NCBI GenBank assembly: GCA_946480485.1
Contig: CAMLJW010000167.1
Coordinates: 1 to 10,118, forward strand
Direction of reading: 5' to 3'
Length of the DNA: 10,118 nucleotides
From: an uncultured Streptomyces sp.
GTDB taxonomy: Bacteria; Actinomycetota; Actinomycetes; Streptomycetales; Streptomycetaceae
This document shows positions 1 through 6,286 of this stretch, in pieces (positions within the stretch are counted from its first letter, which is position 1; every line of letters starts with the position of its first letter). The position numbers were made by a program, and so were the translations under genes. Below the pieces are notes generated by a model. It did no database searches. It was not told the origin of the DNA and was given only the letters and a program-made list of their open reading frames with translations.

Positions 1-2
1 CC

Positions 3-500
3 GCCGCTTCCCACATCACCGCCGACGACGAAGACGGCCAGAGAAGCATCGCCCGAGCCGTCCTGGCCGGTCTCCTGCCCGCCCGCCGCCCTCGGCTCAG
101 CGCCCGCAAGGTGAAGTGCCCGATGTCCCGATACGGTGCCACACCACACAAAACCCGGCCGCTGACCAGCCGCTCCATCACCAAGCTGGACATCACCGTC
201 CTCGCCGCCGTCGAGCAACCCACCGCTCTGCCACCGCAGCCCACCGACACCGGACGACGCTCACAGGTCTTCCAGCTCCTAGCCGACGCCCCCGCCGGCC
301 AGGACTGGACCCCCGCCCAGATCGCCGACGCCCTCAAGATCGAGCACGTGCGCAGCCTCGCCGCGCAGATGGGGCAGTGGATCACACAGAAGTTCCTCGT
401 CAGAACCGGTCGCGGCCGTTACCGACTCCACCCCCAGTGGACCCGGGAACCACAACCACCAGCGGAAACCGCAGATTCGACAGCCGTCCATGCCGCCTAA
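3..500 (+). CDS. Probable IS4-type transposase, C-terminal part (5' end outside window)
   Basis: The reading frame is open from the left edge to the TAA at 498-500 (165 residues), so the 5' part lies outside the window. A GTG at 111 could start a 129-residue protein, but the frame upstream of it is open and reads like protein. The first part is basic (LLPARRPRLSARKVKCPMSRY at about residues 24-44). This resembles, from memory, the C-terminal tail of streptomycete IS4-type DDE transposases, where a Lys/Arg-rich 'RKVK.P.S.Y' stretch follows the catalytic domain. A Pro-rich linker follows, then a compact segment (about residues 82-145, from GRRSQVFQLL to GRGRYRL) that reads like a winged helix: helix, 'WTPAQIADAL' helix, recognition helix, then a beta-wing. 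The DDE catalytic residues would be upstream and cannot be checked. The gene converges on the small ORF at 643-792. Alternative: a helix-turn-helix protein unrelated to transposition. Confidence 0.5.
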   Translation, partial: AASHITADDEDGQRSIARAVLAGLLPARRPRLSARKVKCPMSRYGATPHKTRPLTSRSITKLDITVLAAVEQPTALPPQPTDTGRRSQVFQLLADAPAGQDWTPAQIADALKIEHVRSLAAQMGQWITQKFLVRTGRGRYRLHPQWTREPQPPAETADSTAVHAA

Positions 501-545
501 CTACGCGGCATTGCCGTAGTGGTGGGTCCCTTTTTGTTGGGGCCC
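500..545. terminator. Two tandem hairpins after the transposase stop
   Basis: The first hairpin (500-520) starts at the last base of the stop codon. ACTA pairs with TAGT and CGGC with GCCG around an ATT loop, with a 2-nt bulge. The second (524-545) pairs GGGTCCC with GGGGCCC (one T-G pair) around the loop TTTTTGTT. They sit in the gap between two convergent genes, so they may form a bidirectional terminator. They could instead be part of the right end of the insertion element. There is no U-tract after the second stem, which is usual for high-GC actinobacterial terminators. Confidence 0.45.
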
Positions 546-564
546 GGTCGCTGGTGAGCGAGAA

Positions 565-578
565 GCCGGGCCTTCGGC
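565..578 (-). terminator. Weak hairpin downstream of the small ORF
   Basis: GCCGG pairs with TCGGC (one G-T pair) around a 4-nt loop, about 65 nt past the stop of the minus-strand small ORF. It is short and may be chance in GC-rich DNA. Nothing else in 546-642 was recognised. Confidence 0.2.
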
Positions 579-642
579 ATGTGCGGGATGGACTGGGCCC
601 TGTCGGTCTGGTGCTGGAACACCGGCCTGGTGGGGGCCGCTT

Positions 643-792
643 CTAGGCGGCGATTGGCTTCGACTCGGTCGGCTTGCGCCGGAGCAGGGCTTTCAGGCGG
701 TCCCGCTGCTCGGGGGTGAGTGGGGGCGCCTGGTCGGACAGTTCCTGGGCGTAGCGCCGAATGTCGGCGATCTCCGCAGCGGTCAACGCCAT
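643..792 (-). CDS. Small hypothetical protein, 49 residues
   Basis: I do not recognise a function. The ATG at 792 is chosen because a strong ribosome binding site (GGTGAGGAG, 808-800) lies 7 nt upstream; an in-frame ATG at 825 lacks this support. The protein starts MALTAAEIADIRRYAQEL and continues with a Pro-containing turn and the helix 'LTPEQRDRLKALLRRK', so it looks like two amphipathic helices with a basic C-terminus. Short proteins with a 'LTPEQRDRL' core are, from memory, common in streptomycetes, often near mobile or accessory genes. It lies 72 nt downstream of the ADP-ribosylglycohydrolase gene on the same strand, so the two may be cotranscribed. The clear ribosome binding site and helical, charged composition argue that it is translated. 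Confidence 0.55.
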   Translation of the reverse strand: MALTAAEIADIRRYAQELSDQAPPLTPEQRDRLKALLRRKPTESKPIAA

Positions 793-799
793 CAGTGAA

Positions 800-808
800 C
801 TCCTCACC
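800..808 (-). promoter_or_regulatory. Ribosome binding site of the small ORF
   Basis: On the minus strand it reads GGTGAGGAG, 7 nt before the ATG at 792. It fixes the start of the 49-residue protein and excludes the upstream ATG at 825. Confidence 0.6.
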
Positions 809-849
809 AAGGCGTACATCCCCAACGAAGTCTGGCGTGGAGGTCATCC

Positions 850-864
850 AGGCCAGCCCGGCCT
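850..864 (-). terminator. Short hairpin directly after the glycohydrolase stop codon
   Basis: AGGCC and GGCCT form a perfect 5-bp stem around a 5-nt loop, starting at the base next to the TAG at 865-867. It may attenuate transcription into the small ORF, but the stem is too short to call firmly. Confidence 0.2.
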
Positions 865-1932
865 CTACGGCTCTGCCTGCGCCAGCCGCACCGTCCTTTC
901 CGCCAGCTCGCTGATGCGCACCCCGTCGAAGCCGAACACCGCGCTGCGGACCGTGTCCTCCAGCGGCTCCTTCCACTGCGTCGGAATCGCGTCCGCCCCA
1001 GTCAGCACGCCCGCTACCGAGCCGGCCGTCGCCCCGTTGGAGTCGGTGTCCAGGCCGCCGCGGACGGTCAGCGTGATGGTGCGGGTGAAGTCGCCGTCGC
1101 CGTACAGGAGCCCGGCGGTGAGTACGGCGGCGTTCGGGATGGTGTGGATCCAGCCGAGCCCGGCCGTCTCCTCGGCCACCGTCGTGAGCGTGTCCTCCCA
1201 GGCCATCCGCGTGTCGTGGAGGGAGACGACCCGCCGCACGGTACGGGCGAGCCGGCTGCCGGCCGGGATCACGGCGAGGGCCTGGTCCACCGCATGCCGC
1301 ACGGTGGGCGCGGTGAACGCCGCCGCGATCAGCGCGGCCGCCCACGTCGCGCCGTACACGCCGTTGCCGGTGTGCGACAGCAGGGCGTCCCGGTGGGCGA
1401 GCAACGCCGCGCGCCGGGGCAGACCCGGACAGGTCCAGCCGTAGATGTCGGCGCGGATGAGGGCGCCGATCCACTCCTGGTAGGGGTTGTCGTACGTCGC
1501 GGTCAGCGGCGGCTTCAGCCCGTTGGCGAGGTTCCGGTACGCGGCGCGCTCCGCGGTGAACGTCTGCAGATAGGGCAGCCGCAGCAGCCACAGGTCGCCC
1601 ACCTGCTCCGTACTGAAGCCGAAGCCGTGCGTCTCGAGGAGGTCCAGGCCGAGGATCGCGTAGTCCACGTCGTCATCCCGGCAGCTGCCGTGGATCCGGC
1701 CGCGTACGCACTGGCGCCACTCGGGACGCAGCACGAACTCCTCGCTCGGGCCGACGGGCGCGGGCAGGTAGTCGGTGAGCGGCAGCGCGGCGGTCTGACG
1801 CAGATAGCGGTCGATGCGGTCCCGCGTCCAGTGGTCGCCCTGCTCGACCGGTTTGCCGAGCATGTTGCCCGCGATCCGGCCCAGCCAGCCCCCGAGGACG
1901 CGGTCCGCGACGTCAACACCGACGAGGGTCAT
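865..1932 (-). CDS. ADP-ribosylglycohydrolase family protein
   Basis: A 355-residue protein of the ADP-ribosylglycohydrolase (DraG/ARH-like) family, all-helical dinuclear-Mg enzymes that remove ADP-ribose from proteins or small molecules. The N-terminal helix 'DRVLGGWLGRIAGNMLGKPVEQG' (residues 10-32) is typical of the family. The first metal cluster is RDDDVDY (85-91), in the place of the usual TDDT-type motif. The second is GGLDTDSNGATAGSVAGVL (292-310), matching the family's GGD.DT/S.A...G pattern. Both acidic clusters are present, so the enzyme is probably active. The true substrate cannot be told from sequence; this branch has diverged from the DraG that reverses nitrogenase ADP-ribosylation. 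No convincing ribosome binding site precedes the ATG at 1932; the mRNA may be leaderless or the start may differ slightly. The gene is divergent from the glycerate kinase gene and is followed by the small ORF. Confidence 0.85.
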   Translation of the reverse strand: MTLVGVDVADRVLGGWLGRIAGNMLGKPVEQGDHWTRDRIDRYLRQTAALPLTDYLPAPVGPSEEFVLRPEWRQCVRGRIHGSCRDDDVDYAILGLDLLETHGFGFSTEQVGDLWLLRLPYLQTFTAERAAYRNLANGLKPPLTATYDNPYQEWIGALIRADIYGWTCPGLPRRAALLAHRDALLSHTGNGVYGATWAAALIAAAFTAPTVRHAVDQALAVIPAGSRLARTVRRVVSLHDTRMAWEDTLTTVAEETAGLGWIHTIPNAAVLTAGLLYGDGDFTRTITLTVRGGLDTDSNGATAGSVAGVLTGADAIPTQWKEPLEDTVRSAVFGFDGVRISELAERTVRLAQAEP

Positions 1933-1990
1933 ACGTCCGGTCTACCTAATTCCAGCCGCTCTTGCCTGGTTTATGTCCGGGGTGCGAGAT

Positions 1991-2018
1991 CCGCCCTGGG
2001 CGGCGGCCCCTTCCGCCG
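1991..2018. repeat. Overlapping inverted repeats in the divergent spacer
   Basis: CCGCCC and GGGCGG flank a single T (1991-2003). CGGCGG (2001-2006) and CCGCCG (2013-2018) flank CCCCTT. The two stems share bases and cannot form together. They lie between the divergent glycohydrolase and glycerate kinase genes, so they may be an operator or leader structure, or chance in very GC-rich DNA. Confidence 0.3.
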
Positions 2019-2042
2019 GTTAAGGTCACAGCGGCGCGACTG

Positions 2043-2059
2043 CCTTGACGTGTACAAGG
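2043..2059 (+). promoter_or_regulatory. Possible -35 element and operator upstream of glycerate kinase
   Basis: CCTTG (2043-2047) and CAAGG (2055-2059) are perfect inverted arms around 7 nt. The left arm overlaps TTGACG (2045-2050), a good -35 hexamer, about 55 nt before the GTG start. No good -10 is visible at 17-18 nt (GTCTGA or TCTGAA only), so the promoter call is weak. Confidence 0.3.
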
Positions 2060-2102
2060 CCGGGAGAGTCTGAAGAGCCCGAAGACCAAGGGGAATGCAA
2101 AG

Positions 2103-3257
2103 GTGGCGGACGCTGCAGTGAATCGGACCCGACGGGTGCTCGTCGCCGCGGACAAGTTCAAGGGCTCGCTGACGGCCGTGCAGGTCGCGCAGCGGGTGAC
2201 GGCCGGGCTCCACCGGGTCGCGCCGCATGTGGAGGTCGAGGCGCTGCCGGTGGCCGACGGCGGCGACGGCACGGTCGACGCGGCCGTCGCGGCCGGGTTC
2301 GAGCGGCGTGAGCTACGGGTCGCCGGGCCGCTCGGAGACGCGGTCACCGCCGCGTACGCGCTGCGCGGCGACATGGCGGTCGTGGAGATGGCCGAGGCCG
2401 GCGGACTGCAGCGGCTGCCCGCCGGGGTCTTCGCGCCGCTCACGTCGTCCACGTACGGATCCGGGGAACTGCTGCGGGCCGCTCTGGACGCCGGGGCGCG
2501 CACGATCGTGTTCGGTGTGGGCGGCAGCGCCACCACGGACGGCGGTGCCGGGATGCTGGCCGCGCTCGGCGCGCGCTTCCTTGACGCGGACGGGGAGCCG
2601 GTGGCACCCGGCGGCGCGTCCCTGCGGAACCTCGCCACGGCCGACCTGTCCGGGCTCGACCCCAGGCTGGCCGCGGCCGATGTCGTCCTCGCGAGCGACG
2701 TGGACAATCCGCTGACCGGACCCAAGGGGGCGCCGGCGGTGTACGGCCCGCAGAAGGGGGCGTCTGCGGACGACGTGGCGACCCTCGACGCGGCCCTCGC
2801 ACACTTCGCCACGGTCCTGGAGAAGTCGATCGGCCCCAAGGCCGCCCAGTACGCCGCCGCGCCCGGTGCCGGTGCGGCCGGCGGTATCGGTTACGGGGCG
2901 CTGGTGGGCCTCGGAGCGAGCTTCCGACCGGGTATCGAGGTCATGCTCGACGTCCTGGGCTTCGCCCCCGCCCTGGAGCGCGCCACCCTCGTCATCACCG
3001 GTGAGGGCTCCCTCGACGAGCAGACCCTGCACGGTAAGGCTCCCGCGGGGGTCGCTGCCGCCGCGCGTGCCGCCGACAAGGAGGTCATCGCGGTCTGCGG
3101 CCGCCTCGCGCTCCCCGCGGAGGCGCTGGGGCGGGCGGGTATCCGTCGGGCGTACCCCCTGACGGACGCGGAGCCCGACGTCGCGCGGTGCATCGCCGAG
3201 GCGGGACCGATCCTGGAGTTGGTGGCGGAACGGATTGCCCGGGACTTCCTGGCCTGA
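2103..3257 (+). CDS. glxK: Glycerate kinase (type 2, GarK/GlxK family)
   Basis: A full-length 384-residue glycerate kinase that phosphorylates D-glycerate with ATP in the cytoplasm. Family motifs occur in order: 'ADKFKGSLTAVQVA' near residue 16 and 'PVADGGDGTVDA' near 50, both in the N-terminal Rossmann-like part; 'GVGGSATTDGGAGM' near 139; 'SDVDNPLTGPKGAPAVYGPQ' near 199; 'GAGAAGGIGYGA' near 256; and 'VITGEGSLDEQTLHGK' near 297. The GTG at 2103 is preceded by AAGGGGA (2088-2094). An ATG at 2094 is out of frame. The product is 2-phosphoglycerate or 3-phosphoglycerate depending on subgroup; GarK/GlxK-type enzymes usually give 2-phosphoglycerate. The gene is convergent with pssA and shares its terminator. 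Glycerate commonly arises from glyoxylate through tartronate semialdehyde, and the nearby EMC operon makes glyoxylate, so a metabolic link is possible but inferred. Confidence 0.93.
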   Translation: MADAAVNRTRRVLVAADKFKGSLTAVQVAQRVTAGLHRVAPHVEVEALPVADGGDGTVDAAVAAGFERRELRVAGPLGDAVTAAYALRGDMAVVEMAEAGGLQRLPAGVFAPLTSSTYGSGELLRAALDAGARTIVFGVGGSATTDGGAGMLAALGARFLDADGEPVAPGGASLRNLATADLSGLDPRLAAADVVLASDVDNPLTGPKGAPAVYGPQKGASADDVATLDAALAHFATVLEKSIGPKAAQYAAAPGAGAAGGIGYGALVGLGASFRPGIEVMLDVLGFAPALERATLVITGEGSLDEQTLHGKAPAGVAAAARAADKEVIAVCGRLALPAEALGRAGIRRAYPLTDAEPDVARCIAEAGPILELVAERIARDFLA

Positions 3258-3277
3258 GGTTTTATCTCAGGCTGAGA
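3253..3277 (+). terminator. Small alternative hairpins at the glycerate kinase stop
   Basis: CCTGAG (3253-3258, including the TGA) pairs with CTCAGG (3266-3271) around GTTTTAT. Alternatively TCTCAG (3265-3270) and CTGAGA (3272-3277) form a near-perfect palindrome around one G. The two are mutually exclusive. They may contribute to termination or mRNA 3'-end stability. The rest of the spacer up to 3346 shows nothing clear. Confidence 0.25.
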
Positions 3278-3346
3278 CCGCGCGAAGCATCCTCACCGGC
3301 GCGCAAGCCGCTGACGGGACCCGGCCAGGACCAGGCGCCGGACATG

Positions 3347-3407
3347 CTGAAGGGCCCCGAACCAACAGACGCCCATGAGAGGCCGACAAAGGTTCGGGGC
3401 CCTTCAG
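3347..3407. terminator. Strong bidirectional terminator between glycerate kinase and pssA
   Basis: CTGAAGGGCCCCGAACC (3347-3363) is the exact reverse complement of 3391-3407, giving a perfect 17-bp stem with a 27-nt loop. It begins 8 nt after the pssA stop codon and 89 nt after the glycerate kinase stop, so it can end transcription from both sides. There is no U-tract, as is common for actinobacterial hairpin terminators. Confidence 0.85.
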
Positions 3408-3415
3408 CCACGTGC

Positions 3416-4276
3416 TTATGGCAACTGCGCCGCCCTGGCCTCGCGCCGGTTGTCGCGGAAGTTGTTCACCCTCCGCGCCGTGGCGAAGAGGGGGATCACC
3501 GCGCCGAGGACCAGCTGGAGCGCACAGCCCGTCTGGAGGAGTAGCTGACCGCCGGGGGCGTCGAAGGCCCAGGCCGCCAGCAGACCCATGGCGGCGACGA
3601 TCCAGGAGAGCATCGCGACCGCGAGCGGACCCCGCGGCTTCGGGTACTCGACCCGGCTCACCATCAGCCAGGCGGTGCCGAGGACTGCCAGGAGCGTGGC
3701 GACGAACGGCAGCTCCAGGAGCACGATCGAGACGACCGTCAGCGCGCCGAACGGCGAGGGCATGCCCTGGAAGGTCCCGTCCTTCACCGTCACGCACGAG
3801 AATCTGGCGAGCCGCAGCACGACCGCCAGTAGGACCACGATCGCCCCCACCGCGGCCACCCGCTGGTGCGCGTCGTCCGCGACCATGCCGTAGACGAGCA
3901 CGAAGTACGCGGGTGCCAGACCGAAGCTGATCAGGTCCGAGAGGTTGTCCAGCTCCGCGCCCATCGGTGACGAACGCAGCTTGCGGGCCACGAGCCCGTC
4001 GAAGAGGTCGAAGACCGCCGCGCACAGCATCAGGATCACGGCCGTGGCCGCGCTGTGCCGGGCCATGCCCGTCTCCTGGCTGCCCGTGAGGTGCGGGATC
4101 AGGATGCCGGTGGTGGTGAAGTACACCGCCATGAAGCCGCAGGTGGCGTTGCCGAGGGTCAGCGTGTCCGCTATTGAGAGGCGGAGCGACAGCGGCATCT
4201 CCTCCGCGTCGTCCACCTCCTCGGCGTCCGGCACCCAGCCGGCGCCGGCCTGAGTCTCCGGATCAATCACGGTCAA
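3416..4276 (-). CDS. pssA: CDP-diacylglycerol-serine O-phosphatidyltransferase
   Basis: A membrane CDP-alcohol phosphatidyltransferase of 286 residues that makes phosphatidylserine from CDP-diacylglycerol and L-serine. The family motif D..DG..AR...G...D...D is complete at residues 90-114 (DLFDGLVARKL, then G106, D110, D114). About seven hydrophobic segments follow a polar, acidic N-terminus (about 35 residues). 'LGNATCGFMAVY' near residue 41 is typical of the serine-specific subgroup, and the conserved 'PSPFGAL' near 173 supports it. The start is a TTG at 4276, 6 nt after GGGGTGA, overlapping psd by 14 nt. A GTG at 4270 would shorten the protein by two residues and overlap the psd TGA by 8 nt. 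Either way the two genes are translationally coupled. The product is the substrate of Psd, so the pair makes phosphatidylethanolamine. Confidence 0.92.
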   Translation of the reverse strand: MTVIDPETQAGAGWVPDAEEVDDAEEMPLSLRLSIADTLTLGNATCGFMAVYFTTTGILIPHLTGSQETGMARHSAATAVILMLCAAVFDLFDGLVARKLRSSPMGAELDNLSDLISFGLAPAYFVLVYGMVADDAHQRVAAVGAIVVLLAVVLRLARFSCVTVKDGTFQGMPSPFGALTVVSIVLLELPFVATLLAVLGTAWLMVSRVEYPKPRGPLAVAMLSWIVAAMGLLAAWAFDAPGGQLLLQTGCALQLVLGAVIPLFATARRVNNFRDNRREARAAQLP

Positions 4277-4910
4277 TGCGAGTCACCCCAGCCACGGTCT
4301 TCTGACCGACCTCCACCGCGACCTCGACGCCTTCGGGGAGGTAGATGTCGACGCGCGAGCCGAAGCGGATCAGGCCGATCCGGTCCCCCTGCTCGACCTT
4401 GGTGCCCTGCGGAACGTACGGCACGATGCGTCGCGCGACCGCACCGGCGATCTGGATCATCTCGATGTCGCCGAGCTCGGTGTCGAAGTGCCACACGACG
4501 CGCTCGTTGTTCTCGCTCTCCTTGTTGAACGCCGGAACGAATCCGCCGGGGATGTGCTCGACCGACGTCACCGTGCCGGCGAGCGGGGCGCGGTTGACAT
4601 GGACGTTCAACGGGCTCATGAAGATGGCGACGCGGGTGCGGCCGTCCCGCCACGGCATGATGCTCTGCACCACACCGTCTGCGGGCGAGATGACCCGGCC
4701 AGGGGCGATCTCACGCTCGGGGTCGCGGAAGAACCACAGCATGCCCGCCGCGAGCGCGGTTGCGGGTACGGCCACGGCCTTGGCGGCGCCGGAGCGGCGC
4801 GCACGGGCCAGGCTGAGTGCTGCGGTGGCGACGGTCGGGAGGAGCCACGGCGATGCTCCGCGCGCAAGGCGGGCCCGACCGCGTGGTGCGGAGGTTTGGC
4901 TGTGGGGCAT
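4263..4910 (-). CDS. psd: Phosphatidylserine decarboxylase proenzyme
   Basis: A pyruvoyl-dependent enzyme converting phosphatidylserine to phosphatidylethanolamine at the membrane. The ATG at 4910 (215 residues) is chosen because GAAGG lies 6 nt upstream and the protein start (MPHSQTSAPR) is typical. An in-frame extension to 5057 has no homology-like character. A hydrophobic N-terminal segment (about residues 20-62) is followed by 'FFRDPEREI', 'ISPADGVVQ' (D78), 'FMSPLNVHVNRAP' (H104) and 'VEHIPGGFVPAF' (H119). The self-cleavage site is the Gly-Ser of 'IRFGSRVD' (184-185), where the serine becomes the pyruvoyl group. The FGS form replaces the LGST of E. coli-type enzymes and is usual for the short bacterial type. 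It is followed directly by pssA with overlap and lies 170 nt after the acyl-CoA dehydrogenase gene. Confidence 0.93.
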   Translation of the reverse strand: MPHSQTSAPRGRARLARGASPWLLPTVATAALSLARARRSGAAKAVAVPATALAAGMLWFFRDPEREIAPGRVISPADGVVQSIMPWRDGRTRVAIFMSPLNVHVNRAPLAGTVTSVEHIPGGFVPAFNKESENNERVVWHFDTELGDIEMIQIAGAVARRIVPYVPQGTKVEQGDRIGLIRFGSRVDIYLPEGVEVAVEVGQKTVAGVTRIDRD

Positions 4911-4916
4911 GGATGA

Positions 4917-4921
4917 CCTTC
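4917..4921 (-). promoter_or_regulatory. Ribosome binding site that decides the psd start
   Basis: GAAGG on the minus strand, 6 nt before the ATG at 4910. It supports the 215-residue form over the longer in-frame ORF beginning at 5057. Confidence 0.5.
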
Positions 4922-4968
4922 GTAGCGGATGATGCCGCGCTGGAACGGGGGACGGCGGCTTTCCCGGG

Positions 4969-4999
4969 ATCGTACCGGTCGCGGGCCACAACTGGGCAA
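4969..4999 (-). promoter_or_regulatory. Possible psd-pssA promoter
   Basis: On the minus strand TTGCCC (4999-4994) and TACGAT (4974-4969) resemble -35 and -10 elements, with a 19-nt spacer that is longer than ideal. This would give a leader of about 50-55 nt before psd. It would allow psd-pssA to be expressed independently of the EMC operon. Confidence 0.3.
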
Positions 5000-5012
5000 G
5001 CCAGGAAGCCGA

Positions 5013-5035
5013 GTCAGCGGCCGAAGAATGCTGAC
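5013..5035 (-). terminator. Hairpin between the acyl-CoA dehydrogenase and psd genes
   Basis: GTCAGC (5013-5018) and GCTGAC (5030-5035) form a perfect 6-bp stem around 11 nt, about 45 nt past the dehydrogenase stop. It may partly terminate the EMC operon ahead of the possible psd promoter. No longer stem was found in 4911-5080. Confidence 0.3.
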
Positions 5036-5080
5036 GTGGTGTGACCTTCTTCTCCAAGAAAACACCCCGTAGTCGGACAT

Positions 5081-6286
5081 CTAACCCTGGAACCGATACT
5101 CTTCGAGCAGCCGGCGCCCGATGATCATTTTCTGGATCTCAGCGGTACCTTCGCCGATCAGCAGCATCGGTGCCTCTCGGTAGAGGCGCTCGATCTCGTA
5201 CTCCTTCGAGAAGCCGTAGCCGCCATGGATCCGGAACGCGTCCTCCACGACTTCCTTGCAGTATTCGGAGGCGAGGTACTTCGCCATCCCTGCTTCGAGG
5301 TCGTTTCGCTCCCCTGAGTCCTTTTTGCGTGCCGCGTTCACCATCATCGCATGAGCCGCCTCCACCTTGGTGGCCATCTCCGCCAGCTTGAACTGGATCG
5401 CCTGGTGCTGCGCGATGGGCTTGCCGAACGTGTGACGCTGCTGGGCATAGGAGACGCCGAGCTCAAATGCACGCTGGGCGACGCCGCAGCCACGTGCCGC
5501 CACGTTCACGCGGCCGACCTCGACTCCGTCCATCATTTGGTAAAAGCCTCGGCCCGTAACACCACCAAGTACGCGATTGGCCGGAATTCGCAGGTCATCC
5601 ATGATGAGCTCGGTGGTGTCGACGCCCTTGTATCCCATCTTGTCGATCTTTCCGGGGATGGTCAGGCCGGGGCGGACCTCACCGAAGCCGGGCTCCTTCT
5701 CGACCAGGAAGGTCGTCATCGACTTGTGGGGTGCCGTGCCCTCGGCGTGTCCTTCGTCACTCCGGACCAGAACGGCCACCAGCGTCGACGTGCCACCGTT
5801 CGTCAGCCACATCTTCTGACCGTTCAGGACGTACTCGTCGCCCTCCTTGACCGCCTTCGACGTAATCGCCGACACATCCGAGCCGAGCCCCGGCTCCGAC
5901 ATGGAGAACGCGCCGCGCACCTCGCCCGCCGCCATACGGGGCAGGAAGTGGTCCCTCTGCTCCTGCGTGCCGTGCTGCTTGAGCATGTACGCCACGATGA
6001 AGTGCGTGTTGATGATGCCGGAGACCGACATCCAGCCCCGCGCGATCTCCTCCACACACAGCGCGTAGGTGAGCAGCGACTCACCCAGACCCCCGTACTC
6101 CTCGGGAATCATCAGCCCGAAGAGGCCCAACTCCTTGAGGCCGTCGACGATCTGCTGCGGGTACTCGTCGCGGTGCTCCAGCTCGGTCGCCACCGGGATG
6201 ATCTCCTTGTCCACGAAGTCCCGGACGGTGGAGAGGATCTCCTGCTGGATGTCGGTCAGACCTGCGGTCCGGGCGAGTCGGCTCAT
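5081..6286 (-). CDS. Acyl-CoA dehydrogenase, probable methylsuccinyl-CoA dehydrogenase
   Basis: A 401-residue FAD-dependent acyl-CoA dehydrogenase. It has the three-part fold: N-terminal helices, a central beta domain with 'FSMSEPGLGSD' (127-137) and 'KMWLTNGG' (158-165), and C-terminal helices with 'FRIHGGYGFSKEYEIERLYRE' (351-371). The catalytic base is E379 in 'IGEGTAEIQ', the same place as in most acyl-CoA dehydrogenases. From its place in the ethylmalonyl-CoA operon it should oxidise (2S)-methylsuccinyl-CoA to mesaconyl-CoA, passing electrons to ETF; this assignment rests on context. The characterised proteobacterial Mcd is longer (about 550 residues) with an N-terminal extension absent here. 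The ATG at 6286 overlaps the upstream stop as ATGA and has AGGAG 8 nt upstream. The frame stays open far upstream, but that part is antisense-free shadow of the hydratase and lyase genes. GC3 falls from about 95% near the 5' end to about 78% in the last 160 codons (hand count). Confidence 0.88.
   Translation of the reverse strand: MSRLARTAGLTDIQQEILSTVRDFVDKEIIPVATELEHRDEYPQQIVDGLKELGLFGLMIPEEYGGLGESLLTYALCVEEIARGWMSVSGIINTHFIVAYMLKQHGTQEQRDHFLPRMAAGEVRGAFSMSEPGLGSDVSAITSKAVKEGDEYVLNGQKMWLTNGGTSTLVAVLVRSDEGHAEGTAPHKSMTTFLVEKEPGFGEVRPGLTIPGKIDKMGYKGVDTTELIMDDLRIPANRVLGGVTGRGFYQMMDGVEVGRVNVAARGCGVAQRAFELGVSYAQQRHTFGKPIAQHQAIQFKLAEMATKVEAAHAMMVNAARKKDSGERNDLEAGMAKYLASEYCKEVVEDAFRIHGGYGFSKEYEIERLYREAPMLLIGEGTAEIQKMIIGRRLLEEYRFQG

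Noticed and set aside
793..825. Upstream ATG of the small ORF at 825
   Set aside because: There is no ribosome binding site for it, and the strong one at 808-800 sits within this extension, pointing to the ATG at 792.
497..1591. Long minus-strand ORF of 364 codons over the small ORF and glycohydrolase
   Set aside because: It is Arg/Ala/Gly-rich with no family motif and is an alternate-frame shadow of the glycohydrolase gene.
1946..2839. Minus-strand ORF of 297 codons antisense to glycerate kinase
   Set aside because: It is Ser/Ala/Pro/Arg-rich with no motif, opposite a complete glycerate kinase.
4911..5057. 49-residue N-terminal extension of Psd
   Set aside because: The extension has no membrane or family character, while the ATG at 4910 has a ribosome binding site and a typical protein start.
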